Positions 32,346 to 43,600 of a stretch of 64,000 nt of DNA are shown one piece after another. This stretch comes from Cristatella mucedo (taxonomy: Eukaryota; Bryozoa; Phylactolaemata; Cristatellidae): positions 3,463,501-3,527,500 of the forward strand of contig WPIO01000022.1 of assembly GCA_009760855.2 (NCBI GenBank), written 5' to 3'. The first letter of the stretch is position 1; each line of letters opens with the position of its first letter. The notes beneath the pieces were generated by a model. That model was not told where the DNA came from. It worked only from the letters and a program-made list of their open reading frames with translations, and did no database searches. A program made the position numbers and the translations under genes.

Positions 32346-32949
32346 GCATTTATTTATTTGCTGTTAGTGTTTAGCGACTGTCTCACGTATGACTTAGGTA
32401 GATTCTTTCTGCTAGTTATGCTGAATCTGTAGGCAGCTTCTGATGAAATTTATTATCGAATCTTTCATGAGCATGAATAGACTTGCCCAGAAAACACAGG
32501 CACTGTGTTCAATGGTTTGGTTTAAGTCTTATCTCAGTGTCATAATTCAGAGAGTAGATGCTAATAGAAAGTAGCTAGGTAGTGAACCTTTGAAATATGG
32601 AGGGCCCCCTCGGATCCTGTTCATGTAACTTATTTTCACAATATAGGCTCTCCCTCATGCCAATGTAGTCGCCAAGTACAATCGAGGCTTTAATTTCTAT
32701 GCAGTTGACAAACTGCTGTCCCTATACTTTTCCCTCTTCTTTCCAGCACGTCAAACTCTCTCAACTCCCATGCTTAGAGGATTTCTGAAATTCTCTCTTA
32801 GAAGCCAAAAAAGTTTTCAAACTGAATTTTCATCAAAAACTGAAAAGCCTTAACTATCCAAATCGGCTCGACCGGCATATTTACGGTAGCCTTCGCATGG
32901 AGTCTGGGTGTATTTTTCTAAAACAAATTTTTCCTAGATTAACTCATCA

Positions 32950-33115
32950 GGCCCAGAAGTTAGCCCAGGAAGTAAAGTGCTCGCTCTTCATGACCCAGGT
33001 CGTGGGTCTGAGTCCTGCCGTGGGCAATCGTTGAATGCCCTATTCAAGTGGTAGTGATACTCGTAAAGGATCTTCTGCCGCTACAAATGAGGCTGTTAAA
33101 TCAGCTAAGCTTTAT
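32950..33115 (+). mobile_element. tRNA-derived SINE (family B)
   Basis: The head has AAGTAAAGTGCTCGC and GGTCGTGGGTCTGAGTCC (B-box-like). The tail is CAAGTGGTAGTGATACTCG then GATCTTCTGCCGCTACAAATGAGGCTGTTAAATCAGC. Inserted within a LINE. Confidence 0.75.
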
Positions 33116-33145
33116 AAAACATGCCAGCTGCTACATTATACCACC

Positions 33146-33295
33146 GAGCTGGTTTGGTCCAGTGATTAAGATGCTCGCCCCGACCAAGGTCTGGCTGAGG
33201 TCGTGGGCTCGAGCCCCGAGGCATATGTGAAGTGTCTGAATAGAGATTAAGTTCTTTTAGGGCGCTATACAAATGAATTGTATGATTATATAATA
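33146..33295 (+). mobile_element. tRNA-derived SINE (family A)
   Basis: GGTTTGGTCCAGTGATTAAG, GTCGTGGGCTCGAGCCCC, then GAATAGAGATTAAGTTC and GGGCGCTATACAAATGAATT. The best-preserved family A copy here. Confidence 0.85.
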
Positions 33296-33620
33296 CCACT
33301 AATTACCAATTGCACTGGCTGCCTTTCAAGCAGCGTATTGACTTGAAAATTCTGTCACTCACCTTTGGGACCTTCCATTCTCTTGCTCAAGCCCACCTAT
33401 CTGAATTTGTTTCATTTCCAGCCTCCCATCGCACCACCTGCTCTTCTGACTCAAATCGATTGATAGTACCGCTTTCTAACTTCCAATCTCCTAGCGACCG
33501 AACCTTCGGTTAATAATCTCCCAAAGCTTGGAGCTCACTACCGACTCACATCACGTCCCCTCCTAATTTGACTATACTCAGAAAGCAGACAAAAACGTGC
33601 CAAGTCTCACAGTCTTTGCT

Positions 33621-33925
33621 CTGGCCAAGTGAAATGTCCTTTGCATGCTTTCGGATTATGAAACTGTGCAAATCACAACCAATGGCAATAGTGATATGGT
33701 TGAATGTAGCGAACCTGTGAAATTTTCTTTTTCTTTTGTGTGCTTTTCTCGCTTACCTGTGCATGATCCAGCGCACGTTTCTATTATGGGCATATTATCA
33801 GCGACGCCAATTGTCTTATTGTGTGCTTTCGTATGGTTTCCTAAGCGTTACGATTATGTAATTTTGCTGACTTGCCTAAGCACGAGGCTTTGCTTGTCAC
33901 TAACTATTGGCTATTTATTCCATCT

Positions 33926-33964
<39 letters not shown>

Positions 33965-34045
33965 CTGCGAGTCATAAGCGCCTGAATAGTGATGCAGTTC
34001 TCTTTGAAGCTCTTCTATAAAATAGACTTACTATTGACATTATCG
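33621..34045 (+). mobile_element. LINE 3' UTR with internal (TC)n
   Basis: Contains GTGTGCTTTTCTCGCTTACCTGTGCAT (shared with 25805-25832), a TC run at 33929-33961, then AAGCGCCTGAATAGTGATGC and GAAGCTCTTCTATAAAATAG as a decayed tail. Confidence 0.65.
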
Positions 34046-34599
34046 TCACGTAATGGCCAGACAAATGCAGGAGTCTTGCTAGCAAGCAACGCATACGATT
34101 CTTCAAACCCACCCGACGGCGCCATGCCACCTCTCGAGGCAGCATCCGCCCCCAGTCCAGCTCTCAGTGAGGTATCTTTCTAGGGGCCGGCGAAAGGTTG
34201 GCAAGCTGCCAGAGTGAGCCTTACCAGACGCCAATTACGCCGCCGCCGAATTGATCTATCCCGAGCTTCATGCGAGATGCGAAGCTCGTTGGCCGCAGCG
34301 CCTGCTGCTGCTCTCTGTGGCTCTCTGGCAACTCTGAGACAACACCTGCAGATCGTATACCTGCAGCTCTTCTTTCGCCTTCGCAGGTGGATAGAACTGA
34401 CGCATGATGGCCTCTACATTCGTCCCTCGAGAAAGGTTTGCCCCTCAGTCATTCAAATCAGCCGCCCATCGTTCGCATTATACTTCAAATTCCCGCGTCG
34501 GATTCTGAGGTCTATTTTTGTTCTCGCCAAGTCTTATTTTTGTCCTCTTTTGTTGACGCTTCGTGAAACAATTGTCGACATGCAAACCACAGATCGCTG
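34046..34599. other. Unassigned, 128-codon ORF
   Basis: ORF 34214-34600 (+) is open for 128 codons (LQLFFRLRRWIELTHDGLYI) but resembles no family I know, and follows LINE debris. Treated as doubtful. Confidence 0.25.
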
Positions 34600-35015
34600 A
34601 CGAGGGTGCTTCGTCAGATTCGGCCAGGATTAAAGCCACACGATTTCACTGAAACAAATTGTCTGCGTGTGGCCAATGACATCCTAGGTGGCGATTATGG
34701 TGGCAATGTCGGTGCCTTAGTCCTACTTGAACAGTCGGCAGCTTTGGGCGCCATCGATCGCACGATCCTGCACGAGCGATTGGCAGCAGCAATCTGGCTC
34801 GAGCGAGAATAACAGTCACTCTTGCCGACGAGGCCCTTGCACGGCTTGAATCACATCTGTCCGACCGCGTCCAGTCAGTGTCTTGCGATGGTCAGAACTC
34901 GTCTAGCAGACCTATCACCAGTGGAGGTTCTCCAGCTACGGGCATCTCTCAGTGACGTTATTCAGGCCTTCCGAATCAGTTTTCATTTGTCTACTGACGA
35001 AACCTTACTGCACAT
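34600..35015 (+). mobile_element. LINE RT fragment
   Basis: Reads HDFTETNCLRVANDILGGD and ALVLLEQSAALGAIDRTILH, equivalent to HSTETALLRV..D and LDLSAAFDTIDH in RT domains, then a frameshifted LESHLSDRVQSVSCDGQ and TDETLL in place of ADDT. The second Asp of the catalytic pair is replaced. Bases 35016-35526 are unassigned. Confidence 0.75.
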
Positions 35016-35526
35016 ACAGAATATACATATATATCAATGCACACAGGTATACATCCATATAATTAAATTCATCTGAACCGGCCGCAGTGATAGATAACTG
35101 ATTGGTTGCCTTGCAGAAATAAGGTTCTACTGTATATGCGAATAAGATTTTTGAGCTTAGCGATGATAGAATATAACTCGTCATTGTAGAAAAACCTAAT
35201 CGCGCTGACGGACTAAGCCAACTCGAGCTCTTGATTGGAGGTACTGTAGTGAGATCGTAGTCGAGTGGTCCTAATCTACTTTCTAATGATTCTCTGACAT
35301 TCTATGGGTTTAATTCAAAACAGCACCTCTGCCGTAGCCACTACGCTCGATCCCAGGTCACGATTGGTAGCTTTCTTACCAATGGCTTGCTAAAGATCTT
35401 AAGCTGCTGCTGATTCTCTAGAGTCTAGACTACTTTAACTTGATTTCCTGACAGGGCTAAAAAAAATTGATTTCGTCTCCACAGCTAGTGCCAAAGTCAG
35501 CCGACAGGGCGGCCTTTAAATTATAT

Positions 35527-35615
35527 CAATAACAATAGCACACTTGATAAAGCGCCCTCAGAGAATTCAATCTCTTTCTAGGCGCTTTACATTTGCTGCA
35601 AAGGAAACACGGTCG
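35527..35615 (-). mobile_element. LINE 3' tail fragment
   Basis: AAT-type tail, CACTTGATAAAGCGCCCTCA, the second stem arm TAGGCGCTTTACATTTGCTG. A well-conserved tail without coding part. Confidence 0.8.
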
Positions 35616-35719
35616 ATTAAAATAAACTCATCCATCGAATAAATTCATCCAATGCAGTCGCGCGCTCCCTTGATCGAAGAAGATACGGTAGCTCTTCTTT
35701 GATCAGCAAGGACAATAAA

Positions 35720-35820
35720 AATACTAAGTCGGACCTACAAGGCCAACATCCTCCTTCATACTTAGCTGGACTGCTGCATCAGTTTCGGCCTCGGTCTTCG
35801 TACCCACTGACCTATTTCCA
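35720..35820 (+). mobile_element. Second-family LINE C-terminal scrap
   Basis: Reads PPSYLAGLLHQFRPRSS, matching PPYLAKLLHQLQPPRA of the 30301-30867 frame. Confidence 0.5.
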
Positions 35821-37654
35821 AGCTGATCGCGAAATGCATTATGATCTGGGTGAGTGCTGTTGCTCGTCGAAGAAGGAATGAAGGAAGTTTGAAGGGTAGA
35901 GAAGAAGTATGGCTGACCTTTCAGACGAGTTTAAGTTGAAACCGATGTTGAAAGCAAGCAGCTGAGTAGTGTGTCAAAACTGGATGTTGTTCTTAGCACT
36001 GTTCTCATTCTATCTGAGGTTTTGATCAAGTTTGTTCATCACCATCCTTGTGGACGCCATAGCGACAATACCCGAGTAACTGGTGGCGAATCAGAACTGC
36101 AAGAGATTTTTTATACAAAAACCTCCAAAAACACGAATGAAGCGTCGCGACCGTGCGCGAATTAGCGAGAGCTTTCAAGCAAGGAACACGTGCGAGCGAT
36201 CGCTGGTCGCAATGGCCAAGGTCGGGCGGCCGTGTGGGCAGACGGTGCGAATTAACGTAAGCTCAAGTTTGTGGCGCTTTTCGTTTTAACGACAACTGAG
36301 ATTGAAGAGTGAAAGTTAGCTAGGCCTCGCTTTTTCGCTACGCGAATGGTCTGAGGTACGAAATATGATGCGACAGGCAAAGGTCAGGAAAGGCAGGTGT
36401 GGTCCAACCTCAGTGGTGGTTACCTGGCTGAGCCGGCCAGAGCGCGCACAGCGTTCAAGCGAGAGCGAGTTCTCCAGCTGGCGACCGCCGGCGCTGTTTA
36501 AGGTTACTTCTCGCATGCGATTCAAGAAAAGGGGCCAATTAGTGGCCGAGAGGGCTCGACGGCGCCCAGTGCACTAGTGACCTTCACACTTGAGGACAGT
36601 CTCGTCTGCTCTCCCGGCATCGATGCACTGAGCGGGCCGAGCCGAGAGACATACCTCTGAGCTCGCGTGCGTAGCGAGCGGACGCGAGCTGCTCACACTG
36701 GATGACGCGGAATGCCATTTCCCCGAAATTGGCTTGAACAAGACATGCAGGATGAGCAATGAGTCAGCAATCGTGAAAGGACTTGAAAGGCGGCGACGGG
36801 CCTTGCGTTGCAATCGATGGCTCTCACCGCCCCAAATCGCGCGCGTATTGAGGCAAATTTGTCGGCGCTAATGGAGCTGCTGGAGCGCGCCCAGCCATTA
36901 GCCGAATCGAACATGTCTGTCAGTCTACTGTCAGCGAAAGCCGAACGACGTCGCGCGTCGTCGTCTATCGCTCAGCGATCTCCAATGGCTAGAGCGGCGA
37001 GAGGATTTGTCTCTGAGAATCAAAGTTCTGATGAGCGTCGGCCTCAAGAATTTGAGACGCCTCTCAATCTTGCTTAAACGCTATCGGCTCTTTTTTCCCC
37101 ATTGCGTGCGAGAAAATCGTGCGCTTACGGAAAGCGAACGCTCGCTGCGTGTATCCACTGTCGTTTCAGGATACGCTGCCAGCCGCGGTTACGTTGGTTT
37201 GCGGCGCTTCCGCGCCTGCAGAGCCATCAGCCGTTACAGCGTGTCTGCGACTTTTAGCAGCCGCACAGTTTGGCACTGTCGCGCAAGTCTATTATTATTG
37301 TGTCGCCATTGCCGTTCGAATGAACGTTTTTTGAATGCCGCCACTTCTGTAAGGGTTCGCAAATTTTCTTTTCTTCCACCGGAAGCCCAGGTGAAATTGG
37401 AAAGCGGGCAAAGAACGCGTCTCCAGTATTTCCTGCAGCGTTTCAAGCCTCCCAGCAGTCACTCATGCCCTGTAGTGAGTTACGCTAACTTCGCAATCAT
37501 GAAAATTGTTACAACCCGAGGACCCACTCTTACAATGTGCTTTAAGAAATGCCCAGTCCTTACTCGATAGGCGCCAGTAATACGGAACGTGATTCTTGAA
37601 GATGGCCTGGACTTGTTTCCCGTGACCGAGACCAGACTGAAATCAACCGCCTGC
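35821..37654. other. Unassigned, CpG-containing region
   Basis: Moderately CpG-rich with ORFs 36808-37077 and 37007-37570 (+) that I cannot assign. No consensus exon boundaries were convincing. Confidence 0.3.
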
Positions 37655-37758
<104 letters not shown>

Positions 37759-37959
37759 CTGTCTCGTATACTCGTATACACTATAACTGTCTCAATCCTA
37801 CAGGCTTCCCTTCCCTCTCTCTCTCATGCCTCGAAGCCAATTGAAACTTGCACTGGAGAAGTGACTGGCTCTGGGATTCGCCACTTACTTTAATGCCTCT
37901 TACCGTCCCCTCGAAGAAGTGCTGCGAATCTCCTGCGCTGACTCCCCCCCCCCCCCCCC

Positions 37960-40570
37960 CGCCCGCTCCCACAGTTGGCTGCCAATGGTAGTGGTCCTCT
38001 ATCGGGCGCCCCACCCCCAGGTGCCAAGTCTTGCTTCGTTCAAGACTTCTTCAATCGCATTTCGACTCGGCTCCCTAGAGATAGTCTCATTTGTGCACCG
38101 AGTACTTTTAGAATTCCTGTCGATAACCCAACTGGCGACCCATAAGACACATTTTTCTCATTGGCCGATCACTGTCTCCCGAGGCTAACATGAATGTCCC
38201 TACTCACATCAAAGGTCTCACTCCCGATCAGACATACTCCCGTGACTGCGTGCTGATAACTCAAAGTAACAGCACATTCTGCCTATTCAACCATTCACAA
38301 ACAAATCGCTTTCTTTCTCTCTGCAGGATGCAGGATCACCCTCTCTAACGGAAAACGGCTGCGAATATCGCGAAACCTTCTGAAACTTGATATTGAGAAG
38401 CTCGTCAAACATATCTTCCAAGCTACTCAATTCTTCCTCTGACCTGCCTTCACTTGTGCAATGCCAAAACAGCACCGGGCTGATTTTTTTGACGAGTTTT
38501 CTCCTCAGACGTCGCACAGTATACGGTCTCGCCCAGATAGTCAATGGTTCAATGCTGATGGTAGGTTAACTATCAAGGACTACTAAGGAAAAGCTAAAAG
38601 AAATTATAAATAGGATCAGAACTGACTGTTCATCGACCGGTGTACGAGGGTCTTGGTAGGTCGTACCTAATTCATGTGAGTTAGGGACGGCCAAGTCTAG
38701 CTTCTATACAAGATAACAGATTAAGAGATGCACAGTTCATATATGGTCGCCTCGGTCGACGATGAGCCATCTCCTTAGCTGAACTCAAGCCAGCCCCGTA
38801 TCTAGCTATCGATGCTGTAACGCGATCGTTTGCCGATCGTTTTTTTTTATTTTATTTGGCAGGAAGGTGGTCATCCTCCTTCCAGTTTCAACCTCGGTTT
38901 CTTGCTCTACCTCAACGTTCACCTTCAAGTATGCCATTCTTACGCTTAACTAATCTTGAAGGTTATCTCCCAGTCTACACAGAAGACTACCAGCCCTCTA
39001 GACGCCATTCGTACTTTTCTCCTTCAGAGATTCCACAATTGACCGGTGTCATGCATAGATAGCACAGTAATCATTTCTTGGCCTCAGGTTTTGTACCAGA
39101 ATTTTTCAAAAACGCTAGTGCCAAGCCAGTAATGGAGAAGAAGCCACTTTCGCCCAGTCTCCCTACACCGTTCCTATCAAAGTTACTGAAAGGAGTGGTG
39201 TCTTACCAGTGAAGCAATAAATCGAAAATTTAAATTTCACAAACAAGCTCCTGTTGGCTTTTAGAGCAACTCGCTCAATAAAGTCAGCCCTACTGTGTGC
39301 ATAGTGCCCTACTCACGAATGATGATTGAGATAGGAATCTCTCGGAAGCTTTTAATACCATTGGTCACCAAAGTCTTCTTGAGAACCACTCACCTATCTT
39401 AGGCATCGCAGGCACTGCTTTACAGTGATTTAGATCCTATCGAAGTGGAAGAATTCAGAGAGTATATGTCAACCGCTAACGGACGTCCAGAGAGCATTCG
39501 AAGTATTCCGTGCTCCCTGGAGCAGCTTTAGGTGTATTTTTTTCAAAATGTGTACTCTCCCTCTTGCCTATGTAATCGGCGAGAGATAGCCCGGCTTTAA
39601 TTTTAATGCAAATGACACGCAGCTGTACTTGTGCTTTGATCTTTGCCTGACTTCCAGCCGCTCAAACTTTCTCAGCTCCCTCGAAGAATGTATTGCAGAA
39701 ATTTGTATTTGGATGGCACTAACATTTCCCAACTAGGACGACGGTAAACCAATCAAACAACTATAGGCAAACCGAATGTCAATCAGAAATTGGAAAGCCT
39801 AACCCGTCACGTTAGCTCAGCCCAGCATGTCAATGCGCTAGATGAGCACATAGGTTCCACAGTCACGTCTGACCACTCACTTACAATGTATGTAATATTG
39901 TAAAAGTTTGGGCTTTCTTAGAAGAGGACTCAACAACCAAGCTGGTCAATGAATGCATGGACGATATCCCGACGAGAGTTCTGTAACTGGCTACTTGCAG
40001 GTCTTCTTGTCCCTATTATGAGACGCTTACAGTTGTGAAAATTTGACAGCTAGGCTTGTCTGTCATGAGCGTCACAGATTCTACTGCATGACACTTCTCG
40101 CCGATCTGCAATTGCTTCCCATCAAGTAGTGTACCGACTTCCAGATTCGGTCAATCTCTTATGGGACCCTTTCATTCTCGAGCCGTGGCCTACCCGTCTG
40201 AATTAGTTTCACATAAGGCCTCCGGTCGAATCAAGCCCATTCTTCTTATTCTGATCTTTTTTGCGCTACCAACTATCTTTAGAGCCCTTCGAGACTGTGC
40301 CTTCAGTTATTATGCTGACGAAGCACGGAGCTCACTACCGATAGACGTCGCGTCATCTCAGGATCTGAACATGTCATTCAACGAGAAGCTAAACATCTAC
40401 ATGTTCCTCATTGACTCGCTCCGTTCGAGTAAGTTGTCCTTTGTGTGTTGTGTATTCTGAAATTTTGCATGCGATGACTAAACAATTGACATGCTTTTTT
40501 CAGCATATGGTTAATGCCTAGATACAGATTTGGTTCTCTTTCGGCGCTATTAAAAAACATATTGCTGCCG
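37960..40570 (+). mobile_element. Longest CR1/L2-group LINE copy (EN, RT, tail)
   Basis: Plus-strand relic in several frames. Endonuclease: VVVLYRAPHPQVPSLASF (about 37990), FRIPVDNPTGDP where relatives have GDFNI, THIKGLTPDQTYS at 38200. Linker: TEDYQPSRRHSYFSPSEIPQ at 38985. RT: FLSKLLKGVVSYQ, FNTIGHQSLLE (FDTIDH decayed), then ILMQMTR at the catalytic site. C-terminus: ENLTARLVCHERHRF, LLPIK and a decayed tail CTAGATACAGATTTGG...CGGCGCTATT at 40515-40555. It has many stops. A poly(C) run (37947-37960) lies at its left edge. It is the only copy here reaching far into the endonuclease. Confidence 0.85.
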
Positions 40571-40589
40571 CATAAAACTTACCGAAGAT

Positions 40590-40757
<168 letters not shown>

Positions 40758-42338
40758 TTATTTATTTATATTTATATTTACTTACAGTATATATAAATAA
40801 ATGTACCTGTAATACCTGTATATGCAAGTTATATATACATGTCTATATATACACATAATACATTCAAGAACAGATACATACAGGCGTTTCTGTAAATATA
40901 CCTGCAGGCTTGAGTTTCTGTATGCGGATCGTCTCGCTGAATTCAAAGTGATGCAAGCAAAGTTATAGAGATATTGATAGCGTGTGATATACGTTGATAA
41001 ATAAATAAATGAATGTATAAATATATATATATATATATATATATACATACACGCGTATTTAGAGAGTGACTGGTAGAGAGAGGGAGAGAGAGGAAGAGGC
41101 AGAGCGTGAAAAGAAGGAAGATGGAAGCGAGGGGAGGGAGCGGAGGGGAAGAGCTATGCCGAGGGCAGAGCAGATAGAGAACTGTATATAGATACAGTTC
41201 GAGAGATATGGGAAAGGACACCTGAGCATTTTTCCGTTGTAGGGACATCTTCAGGGGATACTCTTATACGATTTTCGTTGATAATTGCTTGATGATATTT
41301 GCAAACTATCATCCCGGTGTTTTTGCATGAGCTGTGATTGAGGTGCTGGAGTTAGAAGGCGTTACGCTTCAATGCAGTAAAGCGCCTTCACCACCCAGCG
41401 GGACTTGTGGAGGTGCACACATCTTTGTGTCGTCACATCGACTGAGCCACCCTTTGACGATATAAAGCAGAAATCTTTTCACACATACACACACACACAT
41501 ATATATCTATATATATAAAGGGTATACAATCAAGAGTGTTAGAGATATATATATATATATATAAGGATTTAAACCTGTATAACATTGAATACACTGTAGC
41601 TCTAAAATGTCGAGACAAGAGAAGCTTCAAAGGATCATTAACTTCAAAGTACCCGGAGACCTTCAAACACTAAGAACCTCAATGTAACAGAATCTGGATT
41701 ATAGTAAGACAAATGAAAAGGTCTACTATTACTACGATTATGGTTATGATCTTCGAAGGTTTAGAAGAGATTATTCCATCGGAATAGCAGCAGATTGTTC
41801 GCACGAGGCAAGAGTGGGTGCCATGGGGAAGTAATTAGTTAGTTAGCTGAAGGGATGGGCGGGCCCCTAAACAAGAAATTCATTCAAGAAAGTCCGCGCT
41901 TATCATTATTAGCGGGTTTGAAGAGCTATTCTACATAAAAAAAGACAAATAGAGGCTATGCGTTTTGAGATAGCCAATTTCTCTCAAGGTAACTTGAGAG
42001 ATTTTGGATTCCGGTGCTGCAACGCTTACGCTTGGCTCCAGCTCGCATGGATGTGCAAGAGGCGGCCAAAATTGAGAAGATTAAAGAAAACAGACAGATA
42101 CTACAGTGTGGAATGATCAAATTCACTTATAACACACCAGTAGATGTCTCGGTTTCTGAAGTTCAAGTGCTCACCTCGTGCACGCTCTCGCTTAGAAGTA
42201 CTAGCGAGGGCAATACCAGACCTCGAAGGTTCTAATTTAATTAGAAACTGGTACATCAAGGTAATGACGCATTTAAAATACTACCTACGGAAAACATGAC
42301 TATAAGAGCACACGGGCGAGCAAGGAGGTCAAAATGTT

Positions 42339-43425
42339 ATGACTGTAAACGTCCGGCTGCATGGCGCTCACATCCCCAGCATGCCCGACAGCGAAGTAGT
42401 TGTTTACCTGGGCGTTCCGCAGGGCCTCAGCTACCGCAGGGCAGACATCGTGAAAGCGTGCCTGACCCTCACGAGGGACATCAATGCACTGCACGCCTCT
42501 CTCCTCGCCCCCTGGCAGAAGCTGGACGTCTTGCACACGCTCTTACATCCCAGGCTCGATTAACTGCTCTGAGCGAGGTTGGCTGCCTGCCCGGCAGCTC
42601 GTGCCAATGGAGGCTGCTGCTATGCGCTCGTGCAGGGTCGCCCGCTGCCTCCCCAACGCTCGTCCGCTCACTTTCCGTTCGCTCGGCGGACGGCTGGTGG
42701 GCTGGCTATGGTGCAACTCCGAGAGAATGCACGGATCCCGCGGGCCACTCATGCTTGCCTGATGCTCTGCTCCAGGAACCCACCGTCTCGGCGGCGGCAC
42801 GATACCGGCTAGACCTGGCGACCAGGCTGATGGGTGCCACCGCAGCTCCGATCGCCAACGAGCAGCGCTTGCTGTTCCTCAGTAGCGCTCAGCTCAATTG
42901 CATGCCCACTGGGAAGCAAGATGGCACCAGATCAGTCTGGGCCAACGCTCGGAAGTACCCGAGGAAGCTTCGCTGCGCCGTGAGACTCTGTGGGGCCGAG
43001 CTCGAGATCACCCGAAGCGATGACGCTCTGCCCGACGTCGTCTTCTAATCGGCTGAGATGGTAACCCGCATGCATCGCCTCCATAAGTCTGCCACCAGAG
43101 AGGAGTGGGCTGCCCAGCACGACCAGGGCAAAGTGTCCCAGTGCCTCCGCACCGACCACTTTGGCACGCATAGCCACTTCTTCCGGACCGGCCTCTGAGT
43201 GTCGTTCAAGGCGCGGGGCTTCGTTCACCGAGCCCGCCTGAACCTGCTTCCGGTGCACGCCATGGACCACTGCTTCGATTCTTTGGAGTCAAACGCATGC
43301 CATCGCTACCTCGAGGAAAGGGAGACACGAGCTCTTAAACTGCCGCCCGATGATGCCGACTATCAGGGTCGGGCACGACACTGTACTGAACCGTCTCTAC
43401 GACGCCTCGCCAGATCACCTGCGAT
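42339..43425 (+). mobile_element. R2/NeSL-like LINE relic, RT end to REL endonuclease
   Basis: The plus strand in shifting frames matches the C-terminal half of R2/NeSL-type retrotransposon proteins. In order: VVVYLGVPQG and LLAPWQKLDVLHTLLHPRLD (42420-42560), RGWLPARQLVPMEAAAMRS (42570), ARRTAGGLAMVQLRENARI (42690), VSAAARYRLDLATRLMG (42785), HDQGKVSQCLRTDHF (43120), FVHRARLNLLPVHA (43220) and VGHDTVLNRLYDASPD (43370). The last segments lie where the restriction-like endonuclease of these elements starts. At least four frameshifts and a stop make it dead. It is unrelated to the APE-type LINEs elsewhere in the window. Confidence 0.8.
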
Positions 43426-43439
43426 AATACTGGCTGATT

Positions 43440-43600
43440 CAACAATCTCTTTTGTATAGCGACAGAAGAGCCTTTACGGCTATCACCACCGCTTGCATCA
43501 ACAACAAAGGATCGCCCATCGAAGGGTTCGAACCCATGACCTCGGGACCGAGGTCGTGAAAAGCAACCGCTTTACCTAGTGTCCCATCACGGCTCGAAAA
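43440..43600 (-). mobile_element. tRNA-derived SINE (family B)
   Basis: Minus strand: GGGACACTAGGTAAAGCGGTTGC (A-box region), GAGGTCATGGGTTCGAACCC (B box, near consensus), then GGTGATAGCCGTAAAGGCTC and GTCGCTATACAAAAGAGATTG. It has the best-preserved B box in the window. No full tRNA cloverleaf closes. Confidence 0.8.

Larger units (their letters stand above)
32470..33620 (+). mobile_element. LINE RT, interrupted by two SINEs
   Basis: The left part reads SYLSV-like sequence, EPLKYGGP (GVPQ region) and a decayed catalytic segment with YAVDKLL at 32690-32720. It is interrupted at about 32950-33295 by SINE B then SINE A, and resumes as QLHWLPFKQRIDLKILSLTF, AHLSEFVSFPASHRTTC and a decayed WSSLP motif. 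The 3' UTR continues to about 34045. Confidence 0.8.

Noticed and set aside
42296-43048. 250-codon plus ORF as a host gene
   Set aside because: Only its distal part matches, and that is an R2/NeSL-like pol relic; the proximal part is out of frame with the RT match.
43490-43600. A genuine tRNA gene
   Set aside because: Good B box but no closing acceptor stem; followed by the shared SINE tail, so it is a tRNA-derived SINE.
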